Shown here one piece after another: positions 1 through 9,840 of a DNA stretch of 64,000 bases. A model generated the notes under the pieces. The model searched no databases. It was not told where the DNA came from and saw only the letters and a program-made list of their open reading frames with translations. The DNA comes from Poecilobothrus nobilitatus (lineage: Eukaryota > Arthropoda > Insecta > Diptera > Dolichopodidae): contig OX352774.1 of the NCBI GenBank assembly GCA_947095535.1, forward strand, positions 71,796,416 through 71,860,415, given 5' to 3'. The stretch's first letter is position 1, and every line of letters starts with the position of its first letter. A program made the translations under genes and the position numbers.

Positions 1-1820
1 TGAACAAAAAAAAATTCAAAAATCAGATGAAAAAAAAAAATCGAAAAACACATTTTTAAAAAAACTAATTATTTTTAGGATGTTTCGGAAGATATTACAC
101 TTAAATTTGATGGACCCATTGCACGATAATTGGCCAAAATACTTTAATATAATTTCAAGTAATTTTATTATTAATGAAACTTATTCTATAAAACTTATTC
201 TAAGTTTTACATTATCTAGTAAAAATATCTAGTGTAGTTGGTACATTAAAATTTGTCACGGCTAATATAAAGTGTAAGCAACTAACTGATTTTTCTGACG
301 ATAAACATATAAATAAAATCGAAATATATCAACTGGTACTAGCTATTATTTATGTACACAATAAATTTCGAAACAGCCATTTTATTTAAAAGATCAATAG
401 ATCAATTTAATATACTTAACTTTTCACAAAAGTTCTTTAAAGCACAATGCTTAAAACAACAAAATCGGTATTGCTATATTATATAAAGCTATATATAAAA
501 AAATAATCCTTTAATGTTTTAAATTACAATTTGACAACTTATTATAAAAATAAATTTCATATCGAAATACAAAATCGATTTTTTTAATAAATCAATGTAC
601 GTATTTAAATGAAAATAAATAATAAATTTATAATAGCTAAATTAAATATAGAAAATAAAAATTATATCTGAATATTACAATATTACATAACTTAATATTT
701 TATAAAACCACATCAAAATATCAACAACAAAAAAAAAAAAAATAAACCTTAAAAAATTCAAATTAGATTAAACGATAAAAATAATAATAAATAAAATAAT
801 ACACTTAATACAAGCAGTTTTTAAGTTTTCATTTTTTTTTTTTTTTTTTGCCAATTAATTGAAATAATTATTTTCCAAGGCGAGTCAATTTATAACGACG
901 AATTGATTTCTTTGTTTATTGTTATCCCCCCTCTATATACGTTTTTTTCTTCATCAATTTTTATTTCAATTCAAATTTATAAATAAAAAATAAATTAATT
1001 CAAGAGTAAACTTAATAATCATTATTAATACCCACCCCTACTACTATTTTACTGTAAAAAAAAATTTTTTTTTTACAATTTGATTTTAATATTTTTTTTA
1101 TATTCTTTTGAATTTTTTTTTTTTGGAATGAAATTTTTAATTTTATTTTATAAAATTTTTTTTTTTTTTTTAAATAAAAAAAAAACCGCATAAATTTGTT
1201 TAAATTTTATTAAAAAAAAATAAAAGGAAAAATTATTTTTATGATGATGATTTTTCATTTTTATTATATGTATAAAAATGGTAACAATCTTCATCATCAT
1301 CATCATTATCATTTTTAAGAGTATTCTTGAATCGATAATCGAAACAACTGATATTTTAGCTACTTATAAGCTATAATCACTATAATATTTATATGTGTAT
1401 AAGAGAAAAATATTTTTAAAAAGTAAAAAAAAAAAATATGAAAGAAAAAAGAAATTGTAGATTTACCAAAAAAAAAAAAACCTAAGATTACCATACACAT
1501 TACATATAATTTTTTTTTCAATAGAATTGGGATCTTTTTTTTTTTTTTTTTTTTAAAAAAGATATTTTAGATAATAATAAAAATGATGTACCCAAATAAT
1601 GTACAAAAAAAAGAAAAGAAATAACTGAAATGTAGAACAAAATAAAGTTATATATCAGTATAATCGGATATTACTTGCCAAAAAAAATTATGAAATGATA
1701 ATAAATTTAAATAAACTTGAATAACTTATGTATCTGAGAGACACGAAAGTATTGGCTTATAAGTATCATCTAATAAAATCACAAGTATATAATATTCTAT
1801 ATAATATTATATTTAATATA
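1..1820. other. AT-rich DNA, no gene seen
   Basis: The stretch is dominated by poly(A) and poly(T) runs with no coding signal. The only local structure is a triplet pair: ATGATGATGA at 1241-1250 and TCATCATCATCATCAT at about 1291-1306 can fold into a hairpin with a loop of about 40 bases. It looks like microsatellite drift. Confidence 0.6.
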
Positions 1821-1900
1821 GGTGACTTACTTACCTACACTCCTTCGGTGTTCACAGCGTATTTTATACGCTCTTGCCCACTAGGCTATCAAGACTCCCA
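1821..1900 (-). mobile_element. tRNA-derived SINE, truncated copy 1
   Basis: This is the most eroded of four copies of one SINE family in the window. Read on the minus strand it keeps the 5' tRNA-like head: a GATAGCCTAGTGGGCAAGAG A-box-like stretch, the small GCGTATAAAATACGC hairpin, then ACCGAAGGAGTGTAGG. The B-box and the 3' body found in the copies at 11.9, 21.1 and 44.1 kb are missing. No target duplication is visible. An apparent short plus-strand frame here simply reads through the repeat. Confidence 0.65.
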
Positions 1901-2765
1901 TACATATATTTTTAAATCGACTTTGATATAAGGCGGCTTATAAAATATAAACATATGTTGTACTTTCATACCAAGCTAATATATGATTGTGAGGTTATGT
2001 GAACAAGACATTTTTAAATTGTTAAATTACTTGGTTGTGGTTGTGGGTGGTTGACTGGATCTTAGTGTTATTTTGTACAAAAAGATCAATACCTGATGGG
2101 AACGGCATTATTAACTTTGAAGCGAACTGGATGATGGATATCTAAATTAAAGATCTTAATTTAAAAAAGACAACATTTTGTTTTGTTTATAAAATGTTTT
2201 TGCTTAAATGACAGTCTGGAGTTGTTGATTCTTTAACTAGTATATCCAGCTCTTTAGGAGTTGAAACTAATTGTTTTGAAATAATTTTTATTGTTGCCTC
2301 TGCATTAAAACAAAACAAAAACAAAGAAGCTATCGAAGTTAACTTCAAATTTTAATTATTATAAAATCAAAATCCTTATGTTATTTTCACGATATTTCTT
2401 TTTAATTTTATTTGTTTTTTAATGTTATCAAAGAAAAAATTAAATACCTTTTGGCAATACATATAAAATTATATTTTGTATTATTTTATTGTTTACTTTA
2501 CTTTTATAGTTTACTTTTTTGTGAATTTTAAAACTTGGCTCTAAAACAAATATTATTTAATATAAATATTATAAAAAACAGAAATTTTGTTTCCACTAAT
2601 CTATTTTTAATCTTAATAAGAAAATAAATATAGGGTATCAGGAACTAGTATAAAGTACTGTAACAGATAGTATTCGAATTAAGAAATAAATCAAAAAAAA
2701 ATTCTGACTACATAATTTATGTATATTTAACGGAGTTTAACAGGTTATTGTTCAGACATACCAGA
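1901..2765. other. Unassigned AT-rich DNA
   Basis: Nothing recognisable was seen, apart from a G/T-rich patch near 2032-2060 (repeated GGTTGTGG-like words). Confidence 0.5.
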
Positions 2766-2950
2766 AGGCTAGGACTTCTCTCATATGATTTTTGCATAAG
2801 CTGCTAAAATGAAGAATCATTCTTTCTCCTGCCCGGTGAATGGCCTGCTCTTGCTCTAAAAAGAAAAAAGTTTCTGGAGAAAATTTTCTTAAATAACCAG
2901 AGGTGGACTTAACAAATTTACAAAGCTTTGTAAGAAGCTCCCAATAGTTT
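2766..2950 (+). pseudogene. Decayed non-LTR retrotransposon C-terminus (zinc-knuckle region)
   Basis: In the frame starting at 2766 the translation reads RLGLLSYDFCISC, a stop, then NEES, and a little later PALALKRKKFL. This order (hydrophobic-YDFC-x-SC, acidic run, PALA-basic-FL) is that of the Cys/His-rich C-terminal tail downstream of RNase H in insect non-LTR retrotransposons. I recognise it by pattern, not by alignment. At least three in-frame stops break it and the second half of the knuckle is eroded, so it is a fossil. The sequence that follows to about 3060, including a CCTGCCTGCCTACCTAAG patch, may be its 3' untranslated region. Another fossil of the same kind lies at 9.2 kb. Confidence 0.5.
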
Positions 2951-3138
2951 AATTAGGAGAATAACTGATCTAGAATATCACAACAACCCTAAACTGGCCT
3001 AACTGTTCATCTGCAGTTCCTGCCTGCCTACCTAAGTAACAGAGTTTTGACATAATTGTGCCTGAAGATTTGATTTACATCAACAGTTTACATCAACAGA
3101 AGCTGCAGAAAGAAAGAGAATTATTTTTAATAATTAAA

Positions 3139-3365
3139 AAACGAAAAGCATCCTATTTTGACCATATAATGCTAGGAACAAAATATGAGTTACTATACAG
3201 CTTATTGTCGAAGGCAGAATAGAAGGAAGACTAGGGGTAAGAAGAAAGCAACTATCATGGCTGAAAAATATTAGGGAGTGGACTGGTTTGCGCACAATTG
3301 GAGACTTAGTTCATACAGCCACAAACAGAATCGAATATGGCAACATTGTAGCCACCTTAACATAA
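3139..3365 (+). pseudogene. Frameshifted C-terminus of a non-LTR retrotransposon reverse transcriptase
   Basis: Two overlapping frames together encode the extreme C-terminus of an RTE/Jockey-like reverse transcriptase. Frame 1 begins at 3139 with KRKASYFDHIMLGTKYELL and stops at 3220. Frame 2 picks up at 3201 with LIVEGRIEGRLGVRRKQLSW, continues to WLKNIREWTGLRTIGDL, and ends at a TAA at 3363. The order [basic]-SY-x-HIM-x-G-x-KYELL, then [I/V]-EG-[R/K]-IEG-x-x-G-x-RR, then SWLKN-[I/L]-R-x-WTG is characteristic of this tail in many insect elements. The break near 3200 is a frameshift. Past the stop, AGAAGAAAAAGAAGA at about 3402-3416 resembles the A-rich end such elements often have. The upstream catalytic domain is absent, as in typical 5' truncation. 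Confidence 0.72.
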
Positions 3366-3419
3366 AATGAACACACTGACATCCAACAGTGGATAGGCAT
3401 CAGAAGAAAAAGAAGAATA

Positions 3420-4439
3420 GTTTCAATTTCAACTATAACAGTGAACAAATGTTAAATAAAATCTCTTGATTATACATATAGAATCTACCTTGTTTAAATT
3501 TTCTTGTTTATAAAAATAGCAAAAAAAAGTACTTTTTTTAAAACTTATCTAAGATTTTTGGGCCTAGTTTTCTCAGAATAATTCAGTTAAAAATAACTAC
3601 AGGTACTATATTAAATCATTTATTTTTTTATTGTTTGTATGACATATGTGGAAACATTTGTTTTTCTTAAAGGTTTTTGTCATTATACTATATGAAATTT
3701 CAATCAATTATCAATTATTACCATCTTAAAAATAGGTATTTAGGTATTTCCTTTAATATGGCTCCTAAGTCCTACGTTTATTGCCAATTTCTTTATTGCG
3801 TTTTTAATCCTAAAACTCCCAAACTTAAAAAATCAATTAATTCTTCCAATATTTTTCTAAAGTAATAAACAGTATATTTTTTATGTAGTATATAAATATT
3901 ATTGTTTTTGAATTATCTCCATAATACTCTCGATCTCTACTCTTATATGCTTATTACAAGTTTTATAATAATTAATTTCATTTTTTTTGAATGTATACAA
4001 ATAATTATTTTGTATTTTCTGTTTTTTTTTTTTACCAAGACTTGCAGCTCCTGATCAAAATTAATGACCATATTACATTTAAAAAAAATTATTTTAAACA
4101 TTAAACAATTTATTGTCTAGAATTTAGATAATAAGGCAATATCTTATACAGTATTTAATTATTATATGATATTAATGTTATATAAAAAACACTATTAAAA
4201 TTAAAAACATGATTAATTTTAATTACTCAAATAAAAGCTTGTTTTATAAATTTTTAGAATTATTAAAATTAAAAAAACAATAAAATATATATAAATGTAT
4301 ATATTCGCAAGTACATTACATAATTTACTAATAAATATACTATATAACCATTTTTCTATATAACTATTACTAAAATTTATTTAATTATTTTATGTAGATA
4401 ATTTTAATTACAATCAATATAAATAAATTTACTTTAACT
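3420..4439. other. AT-rich DNA, no gene seen
   Basis: No coding or structural signal is recognisable in this stretch. The short open frame near 3.68 kb has no motif and AT-driven composition, so it is not annotated. Confidence 0.55.
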
Positions 4440-4692
4440 AAAAAAATATTTTTACTTTAAGTGAAGATTTTCACTTAATGTGAAGAAGCTTTTACTGATG
4501 AAAATTTTTTACTTTAAGTGAAAACTTTTGTAATAAAAATTAAAATAAAAAATATTCACTTAAAATAAAAAATATTCACTTAAAATCAAAAATATTCATT
4601 TAAAGTAAAAACTTTTGATTTAAAATAAAAATTTCTTCACTTAAAGTAAAAAATATTTACTTAAAGTACAAATTCCTCATTTAAAATAAAAT
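4440..4692. repeat. Minisatellite of about 20 bp (TTCACTTAAAGTAAAAAATA type), left part
   Basis: About a dozen degenerate units appear, built on CACTTAAARTAAAAAATAT. The first few are in the opposite orientation (ACTTTAAGTGAA), so the array has an internal inversion near 4530. The unit reappears at 6781-6885 on the far side of the LINE, which shows that the retrotransposon inserted into this array. A loose relative (TTCACTTAAAGCAAAAAAATT) is seen near 51.98 kb. Confidence 0.7.
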
Positions 4693-6780
4693 AGGAGAGC
4701 TTGCGGAAAACAAGTCGGAAGCCATTCACATCTGTAGAAGCAGGTACTGCGGTAGGATGTCCCTGAACTTGGGAGGAAACCTTATAAACTACAAAAACAA
4801 CATCAGGATCTTGGGAGTTCACATCAGCCGCGGACTAAATTATGGGGTTCATATAAACAACTTAGTGATAAGGTTAAAGAAGGTGAATAGCCTTCTGAAG
4901 CTAGTTTGCAGGAAAAAGCACGGGCCACCAGTGGCAGTGGCGGCCAATATAGCGAAGGCTTTGATTTTTGGAAGGTTAGATATGGCAATAGACATTTATG
5001 GCTTCACGTCGGATTCTAACATTAGGAAAATCCAGGTATGCATAAATGACGCGGCGAGAACGGCCTTAGGGGCGCTACCCTCCACAAGGATTGAGCCTCT
5101 CCTACTGGAGGCGGGTTTCCCTTGCTTCTACGAGAGACGTAATATGCTTGCAACGAGGGCAGTGATCAAAGCCCTATACAACGGCCAACACCCAAGACAC
5201 GAATTTACATTAAATGCCATAAAAGAAAACATCATAGTACCAGGGAAATCAAGCATAATGAAGACGCTAGAACTCCTCGAAGCGGTAGACTTCCAGTTGA
5301 ATACTAAAATAAAATACACGAAGCTTCAGCCCAACTGGATAAGACTGAGAGGGTGCATCGATAACTCACTGGCGGTTCACGCGAAAAAGGACACCACCTG
5401 TGAAGCTTTCAAGTCACTTTTCGAGGAAATGAAGAGCAATTTAAATCCGGACAATACAATATACACTGATGCATCCAAAAGTCAAGCGGGTGTAGGCTAT
5501 GCAGTGATCCTCAACAATCAAGTAGCGGTCGCAGGGAGAATGGCAAACCTCTCGTCGATATATGAGGGCGAGAGAGAGGCTATCCTGTCTGCACTAGAAC
5601 TAGCAGAAAGAAACACCAGGAAGACCGTAATATTTACTGATAGTCTAAGCGTGACAACGAACCTGGAGAATCCATCTACAAAAGAACACCACATAAACTG
5701 GGCCAGGAATCTTCTAAGAGAAAACAAAGGAAGAATCAAAGTCTGCTGGATACCTGGGCACGTCGGTATAGCAGGCAACGAGAAAGCCGACAGAGCAGCA
5801 AAAACAGCAGCCAGGTCAACCGGGGAAATCATTACACCAGCTTCAAGTATATATGCGTGCAAAGCAATCTCGAACTACAACATCTTCGTAAAACAAAGGA
5901 ATTGGGAGCAAATAGAACACCTGATGAAAGAGCTCTACCCAATCAGAGAAGACCATCAGAAAGTGAAATCCTCAAATAGATCACTAGGAGTAAAACTAGC
6001 AAGAATACGACTAGGCACAACATTAGCAACTCACGGCCACATATTCAATCGAGAAGCTGCTCCCAGTTGCAGTCTCTGCCCACATAGACTAACAATAAAA
6101 CATATTTTTGAGGACTGCGTGAGGCCCGGACGAGAGGCCTCACTCAACTTACTAAAAATCGCTAATGAAGATGACATCGAAAAGATTGCAGCCATATGCC
6201 AAGTCCACGGTATATGGAATTCATTATAGAAAATTTAATTCAATTAAATTGGTAATAAGTAAAATAAGAAAAAAATAAAAATATAAATTAAAAAAAATTA
6301 TAAAATAATAAAAAATAAAAAAAGAAACCAAATTTTAAACTTAATATTTATATTTGTAGATTATTAAGAAAAAGTAATTTGGTAATAATTTTAAAATTTT
6401 TAACTTCTTATCTAGCAATATTTAGAATTTATTTTGATAAAAAAAAAAAAAAAAAAAAATAAAAATAAAAAAATAAAAAAATCTTGAATAGTTGTAAAAT
6501 CAAAAAAAAAAAAAAAGAGAAAAAAAAAAAAAAAATATATAATACAAAAAAAGAACTCTGTTTAGTTAACTTAGAGTTTTGTATCTATTATTTACATTGT
6601 ATCCTATCTTTTATTAGTTTCTAATTTTTAATTTTGTAAAATCAATTAAACTGTGAAATGTAAAATTTTTTGTTGGCCCACATCCGTGAGGAAAAGGGCC
6701 CTCTATTTTGCAAGAGCATTATATGCCCTTGGGAAATTGTAATAAAATAAAATAAAAAAAAAAAAAATAAAATAAAATAA
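4691..6780 (+). mobile_element. 5'-truncated I-like non-LTR retrotransposon (LINE)
   Basis: The element comprises the last third of ORF2, a 3' untranslated region of about 550 bp, and a terminal AATAAAATAAAATAAA-type tail. The left junction at about 4691 falls in the middle of the reading frame, which is typical of 5' truncation during target-primed reverse transcription. The 3' region is A-rich up to 6600 and then has a conserved-looking block (TTGGCCCACATCCGTGAGG and AAGGGCCCTC) before the tail. Both sides are ACTTAAARTAAA minisatellite, so the target site was that array. A target duplication cannot be separated from the tail because both are runs of AAAAT. Its base composition (near 45-50% G+C in the coding part) stands out sharply from its surroundings. 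Confidence 0.85.
4757..6229 (+). CDS. LINE ORF2 C-terminal fragment: RNase H domain and CCHC zinc knuckle
   Basis: This is the 3' part of a retrotransposon polyprotein that would remove the RNA strand of the RNA:DNA hybrid during target-primed reverse transcription. The frame is open from about 4691, so the ATG at 4757 is an internal methionine and the protein has lost its endonuclease and most of its reverse transcriptase. Residues 1-60 are the end of the reverse-transcriptase thumb (IRILGVHISRGLNYG). Residues 100-150 are the linker typical of I-like elements (ALGALPSTRIEPLLLEAG). The RNase H domain spans about 230-350 with acidic residues D238 (YTDAS), probably E272, D295 (FTDS) and D345 (NEKAD), plus H335 in PGHVG. 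The tail has C438-x2-C441-x7-H449-x4-C454. No stop or frameshift interrupts the 490 codons, so the insertion looks recent. RNase H argues for the I clade rather than Jockey proper. Confidence 0.88.
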   Translation: MSLNLGGNLINYKNNIRILGVHISRGLNYGVHINNLVIRLKKVNSLLKLVCRKKHGPPVAVAANIAKALIFGRLDMAIDIYGFTSDSNIRKIQVCINDAARTALGALPSTRIEPLLLEAGFPCFYERRNMLATRAVIKALYNGQHPRHEFTLNAIKENIIVPGKSSIMKTLELLEAVDFQLNTKIKYTKLQPNWIRLRGCIDNSLAVHAKKDTTCEAFKSLFEEMKSNLNPDNTIYTDASKSQAGVGYAVILNNQVAVAGRMANLSSIYEGEREAILSALELAERNTRKTVIFTDSLSVTTNLENPSTKEHHINWARNLLRENKGRIKVCWIPGHVGIAGNEKADRAAKTAARSTGEIITPASSIYACKAISNYNIFVKQRNWEQIEHLMKELYPIREDHQKVKSSNRSLGVKLARIRLGTTLATHGHIFNREAAPSCSLCPHRLTIKHIFEDCVRPGREASLNLLKIANEDDIEKIAAICQVHGIWNSL

Positions 6781-6885
6781 GCATTTACTTTACTTTACTT
6801 AAATTAAAAAATATTCACTTAAATTAAAAAAATATGTACTCACTTTAAGTAAAAAAGAAGTCCTCAGTTAAAGTAAAAAAGACAT
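6781..6885. repeat. Minisatellite of about 20 bp, right part
   Basis: Units such as CACTTAAATTAAAAAATATT and CACTTTAAGTAAAAAAGA continue the array found at 4440-4692. They were separated from it by the LINE insertion. Confidence 0.65.
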
Positions 6886-7825
6886 ATTATATTATTTAAT
6901 GGTATATAAATTAAAAATGTTTACTATCACTGTATTAAGAATTTTGTCTGAATCTACATAGAAATTCTAATTCGAATATAGGTATGCACTTTTACAATAT
7001 GTTTCAATATAACAAATCAAAATATTAATTATTATTAAATTAACTTAATGTATAATTAAAATGTCGTTGTCCATTTCTCTTATCTTTTACATTTAACATT
7101 CACATTTCCTTTTTCGTTTTTCGTTTTTCGTTTTTTTTTTTTTTTGTTTTGTTTATTCTTTAATTTTCTGTTTTTATAAAATTTTAAATTATTTTACGTA
7201 ATAATTCATTTGATTATAATATGATTGCAATGATTGTCATTTACATCACATGATATATTATGGTATATAAACACTTATGGCATTTTAAACCATTATATAT
7301 TTTGCATTTATTTAGGTAGATTGATAAGTTTAGCTAAAATTAATAAATATTTTACGAGTAGTTTGTTTATCACTAAACGAACATCAAGGTATAGCAGTTT
7401 TAAAAATTTGAAATACTCTTTTCAAAATATAATCTATATCCGAAAACAAAAGTAGTCAACTTTGTTTGTATTAATATGTTTCAAATAGTACTTTTAAAAC
7501 TTTCTTTCGCAATTGTCAAGATGTTTGAAATACTCTTTATTGGCTCCGACCGAATTCGAAATTTTTATTTAATAAGTAATTAATTAAATAAATTTAGTGT
7601 AAAATTCAAAACAAAATCTAATTTAAGAAAAACTGTTTTTTTTTTCTCAAATCGGGTTTTTTTGCAAATATTTCAAATAAAAAAAAATAAAATTTCGACA
7701 AAAATAATATTCAAACAAACTTCAAACAAGAATATAACAAGACTTACTTAAGGACTGATATATCCATACATATATCAGTATGACACTATATATACATATA
7801 AAAACAAGACTTTCTAAGCGTAAAG
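6886..7825. other. AT-rich DNA, no gene seen
   Basis: Only poly(T) and TTTTCG runs near 7110-7145 are noticeable. A short open frame at 7.23 kb lacks any recognisable motif. Confidence 0.5.
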
Positions 7826-8238
7826 GTAAAACCACAATTCCGACCATTGACGAAAAAATTAAAACATATGGGTTCTTATGTATTTGTCACATTATTGTGA
7901 CGATCGTCGCCCAACCAAATTTTCGTCGTCGTCGAAATAGATCTATTTTCTAATTTTTTCGCTGTAGTTGAGTTTGACAGCATTTTGGTATATACTTTAA
8001 ACGTCAAAAAACAATTCAAAAGAATTTTACAGAATTTTTAAACGTTTTTATTTATAAATTTTTGTAGCCAAACAAAGAAGCGAATAAATATTACACTTCT
8101 GTAAATTCTGGATGAATTTTTTGTTGATATTTTTCATTTTTCGTTTTGCTACAATTATGTTTCTTCTGACCTAAAATAGTTGAGCAGAGCGAATTTCGCT
8201 GATGGTTGATAGTCGATGGTTGGAATTGTGGTTTATAC
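7826..8238. mobile_element. Non-autonomous inverted-repeat DNA element (MITE), 413 bp
   Basis: The left end GTAAAACCACAATTCCGACC (7826) pairs with the right end, which read on the minus strand is GTATAAACCACAATTCCAACC followed by ATCGAC. The terminal inverted repeat is therefore about 26 bp with a few mismatches and one indel. The interior contains CGTCGTCGTCG and the small palindrome GTCACATTATTGTGAC, both unusual in this AT-rich setting. There is no transposase reading frame. Possible target duplications (GCGTAAAG left, TTAAAGTG right) are not convincing, so the superfamily is left open. Confidence 0.65.
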
Positions 8239-9219
8239 TTAAAGTGAAAATTTTTTGAAACAAAATTTTTTTAAATAGAATTTTTGAAAACAATTTTTGT
8301 TTTTTAAATAGTATTCGTATTTGAATTAATAATGTTTTTAACGTTGTTTTTAACGTGGACTCAAAAAAATTCAATGAGACTCATTGAGAAAATCCAAAAT
8401 TAAAATAAAAGATATTAGTTTTAAAATGTTTTATAGATGTTGAAAATGTTTAAAATATTGAAAACCTAAATAAATACATTTAAGCGAAAAGAAATAAAAT
8501 TTAAATAACAATTTGACTTGATTTGAAAAGTTCTTTTGACTTCAATATTCATCAATATTTTTTTTTTAAACTTATGAATTTGCCCACGTAAAATCGATTT
8601 TCATTTATTTGTTTTGCAAAAAAAATAGTATGTTTGGAAAAATATGTTATAAAATAAAATGACAGCTTTCAAATAGTTTTATTAACGTATGTACTAAAAA
8701 CATAAGATGACAGTTTTGTTAGTTTTATAAGTAATGTTCCAATTTATAAAATTTAAGTAAAAATTCGAGTTTAAATTATATGCAAATGTATATTATGTAA
8801 TATTTATTATTGCTTTTTTTTTGGTTATTCAATGCCTATCAAGATATTAATTTATTTTTTTGAATAGATAGGTACTAAGTAATATTTATATAGCTACATA
8901 GCCCTTAAAATATTTGACAATTAAAAAATGTCATTATCAATTCTAATAACTTTCAATTAGAAATGATTTTTGAAACCCAGTTGTATTATGTGTAGCTATT
9001 TGAGGTGGTACTATGTACTAAAATTTCGAAAAATTTCATGAAATAAATAGATTTATTAAATAAATCCGAAAAATGTTATAAGAATTTTAACATTTAACTG
9101 ATTTTTCACTATTTTTTAAGAAAAGTTAATTTTTTTTTTAAACTCCAAAACTAAAGTCAATATTTACTAAAACGCATGATCCATTTTGATGAAATAAGTA
9201 TGAATATGGAAATCAAACT
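8239..9219. other. AT-rich DNA, no gene seen
   Basis: No recognisable feature was found. The sequence has ordinary intergenic composition. Confidence 0.5.
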
Positions 9220-9411
9220 AAAGCTGTAACCTAATTTATGAACATTAGACATAAACAAAATCACTGTTATTATGAGCCATTGTCTTTTCGATATAGACAT
9301 GTTAGAAGCTTGGATATGCTTAACTACAAATTTTGCAGAGGAATTGACAATATAGAGAGCATGGAACACATTATCTGCACCTGTCAAAAAAAGGCGGAAA
9401 TATCTCGGTAG
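9220..9411 (+). pseudogene. Fossil C-terminus of an RNase H-bearing LINE
   Basis: One plus-strand frame contains CRGIDNIESMEHIICTCQKK from 9334 and ends at a TAG at 9409. This fits the C-x-x-x-(acidic)-ES-x-EH-x-x-C-x-C zinc-knuckle tail of insect non-LTR retrotransposons. Just upstream, a shifted frame gives TVIMSHCLF, which resembles the GHC-L segment that precedes the knuckle in the same proteins. The two pieces lie in different frames, so at least one frameshift has occurred. The GGTAGGTAGGTATGTAGGTA patch that follows belongs to the 3' part or is a small microsatellite. Assignment is by motif pattern only. Confidence 0.5.
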
Positions 9412-9840
9412 GTAGGTATGTAGGTAAGATGGTGACCTCCACGATGCTGCATGAAGATCTTAATTAGCACTAGGTTGCGCCATTTTCATCCCATTGCTTT
9501 CATGTGACCTATGTTTTATACGGTTGTTATCGGTTTTATATTCAACCCGACGAGTTCAGATACGAAAACAATTCTTTCATTCTGCATTTAGAGTGTTCGC
9601 TAAGGTTGTATCTCAGTAGTTTCTTTTTCCAAGATTTAGAACTCTCTGACATGGATGTGAGAAACTTTCAAGGCTTCTTCCATCAGATTGGTATCATCGT
9701 GGTATACATCTGGGGAAATTTAATATCAACTCTTGTCGAATAGATTCTCCAATTTTTTGACAGAGCACTATACGGACCTAGATTTTACAGTGGTTACCAA
9801 CGCGTTAGCTCAACCTACATCAATATGAAATAATAAAGAG
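9412..9840. other. Moderate-GC stretch, possibly old repeat
   Basis: Composition is more balanced than in the flanks, which suggests a decayed transposable element. An open frame of 79 codons (9504-9743) runs here, but I recognise no domain and it may be chance. It could be the 3' part of the LINE fossil just upstream. Confidence 0.3.

Noticed and set aside
5518..5862. 114-codon minus-strand frame
   Set aside because: It is the antisense shadow of the RNase H region of the LINE, whose plus-strand frame has clear catalytic motifs.
9504..9743. 79-codon frame with acceptable composition
   Set aside because: No domain or motif is recognisable, and it is adjacent to a LINE fossil. Kept only as an unassigned old repeat.
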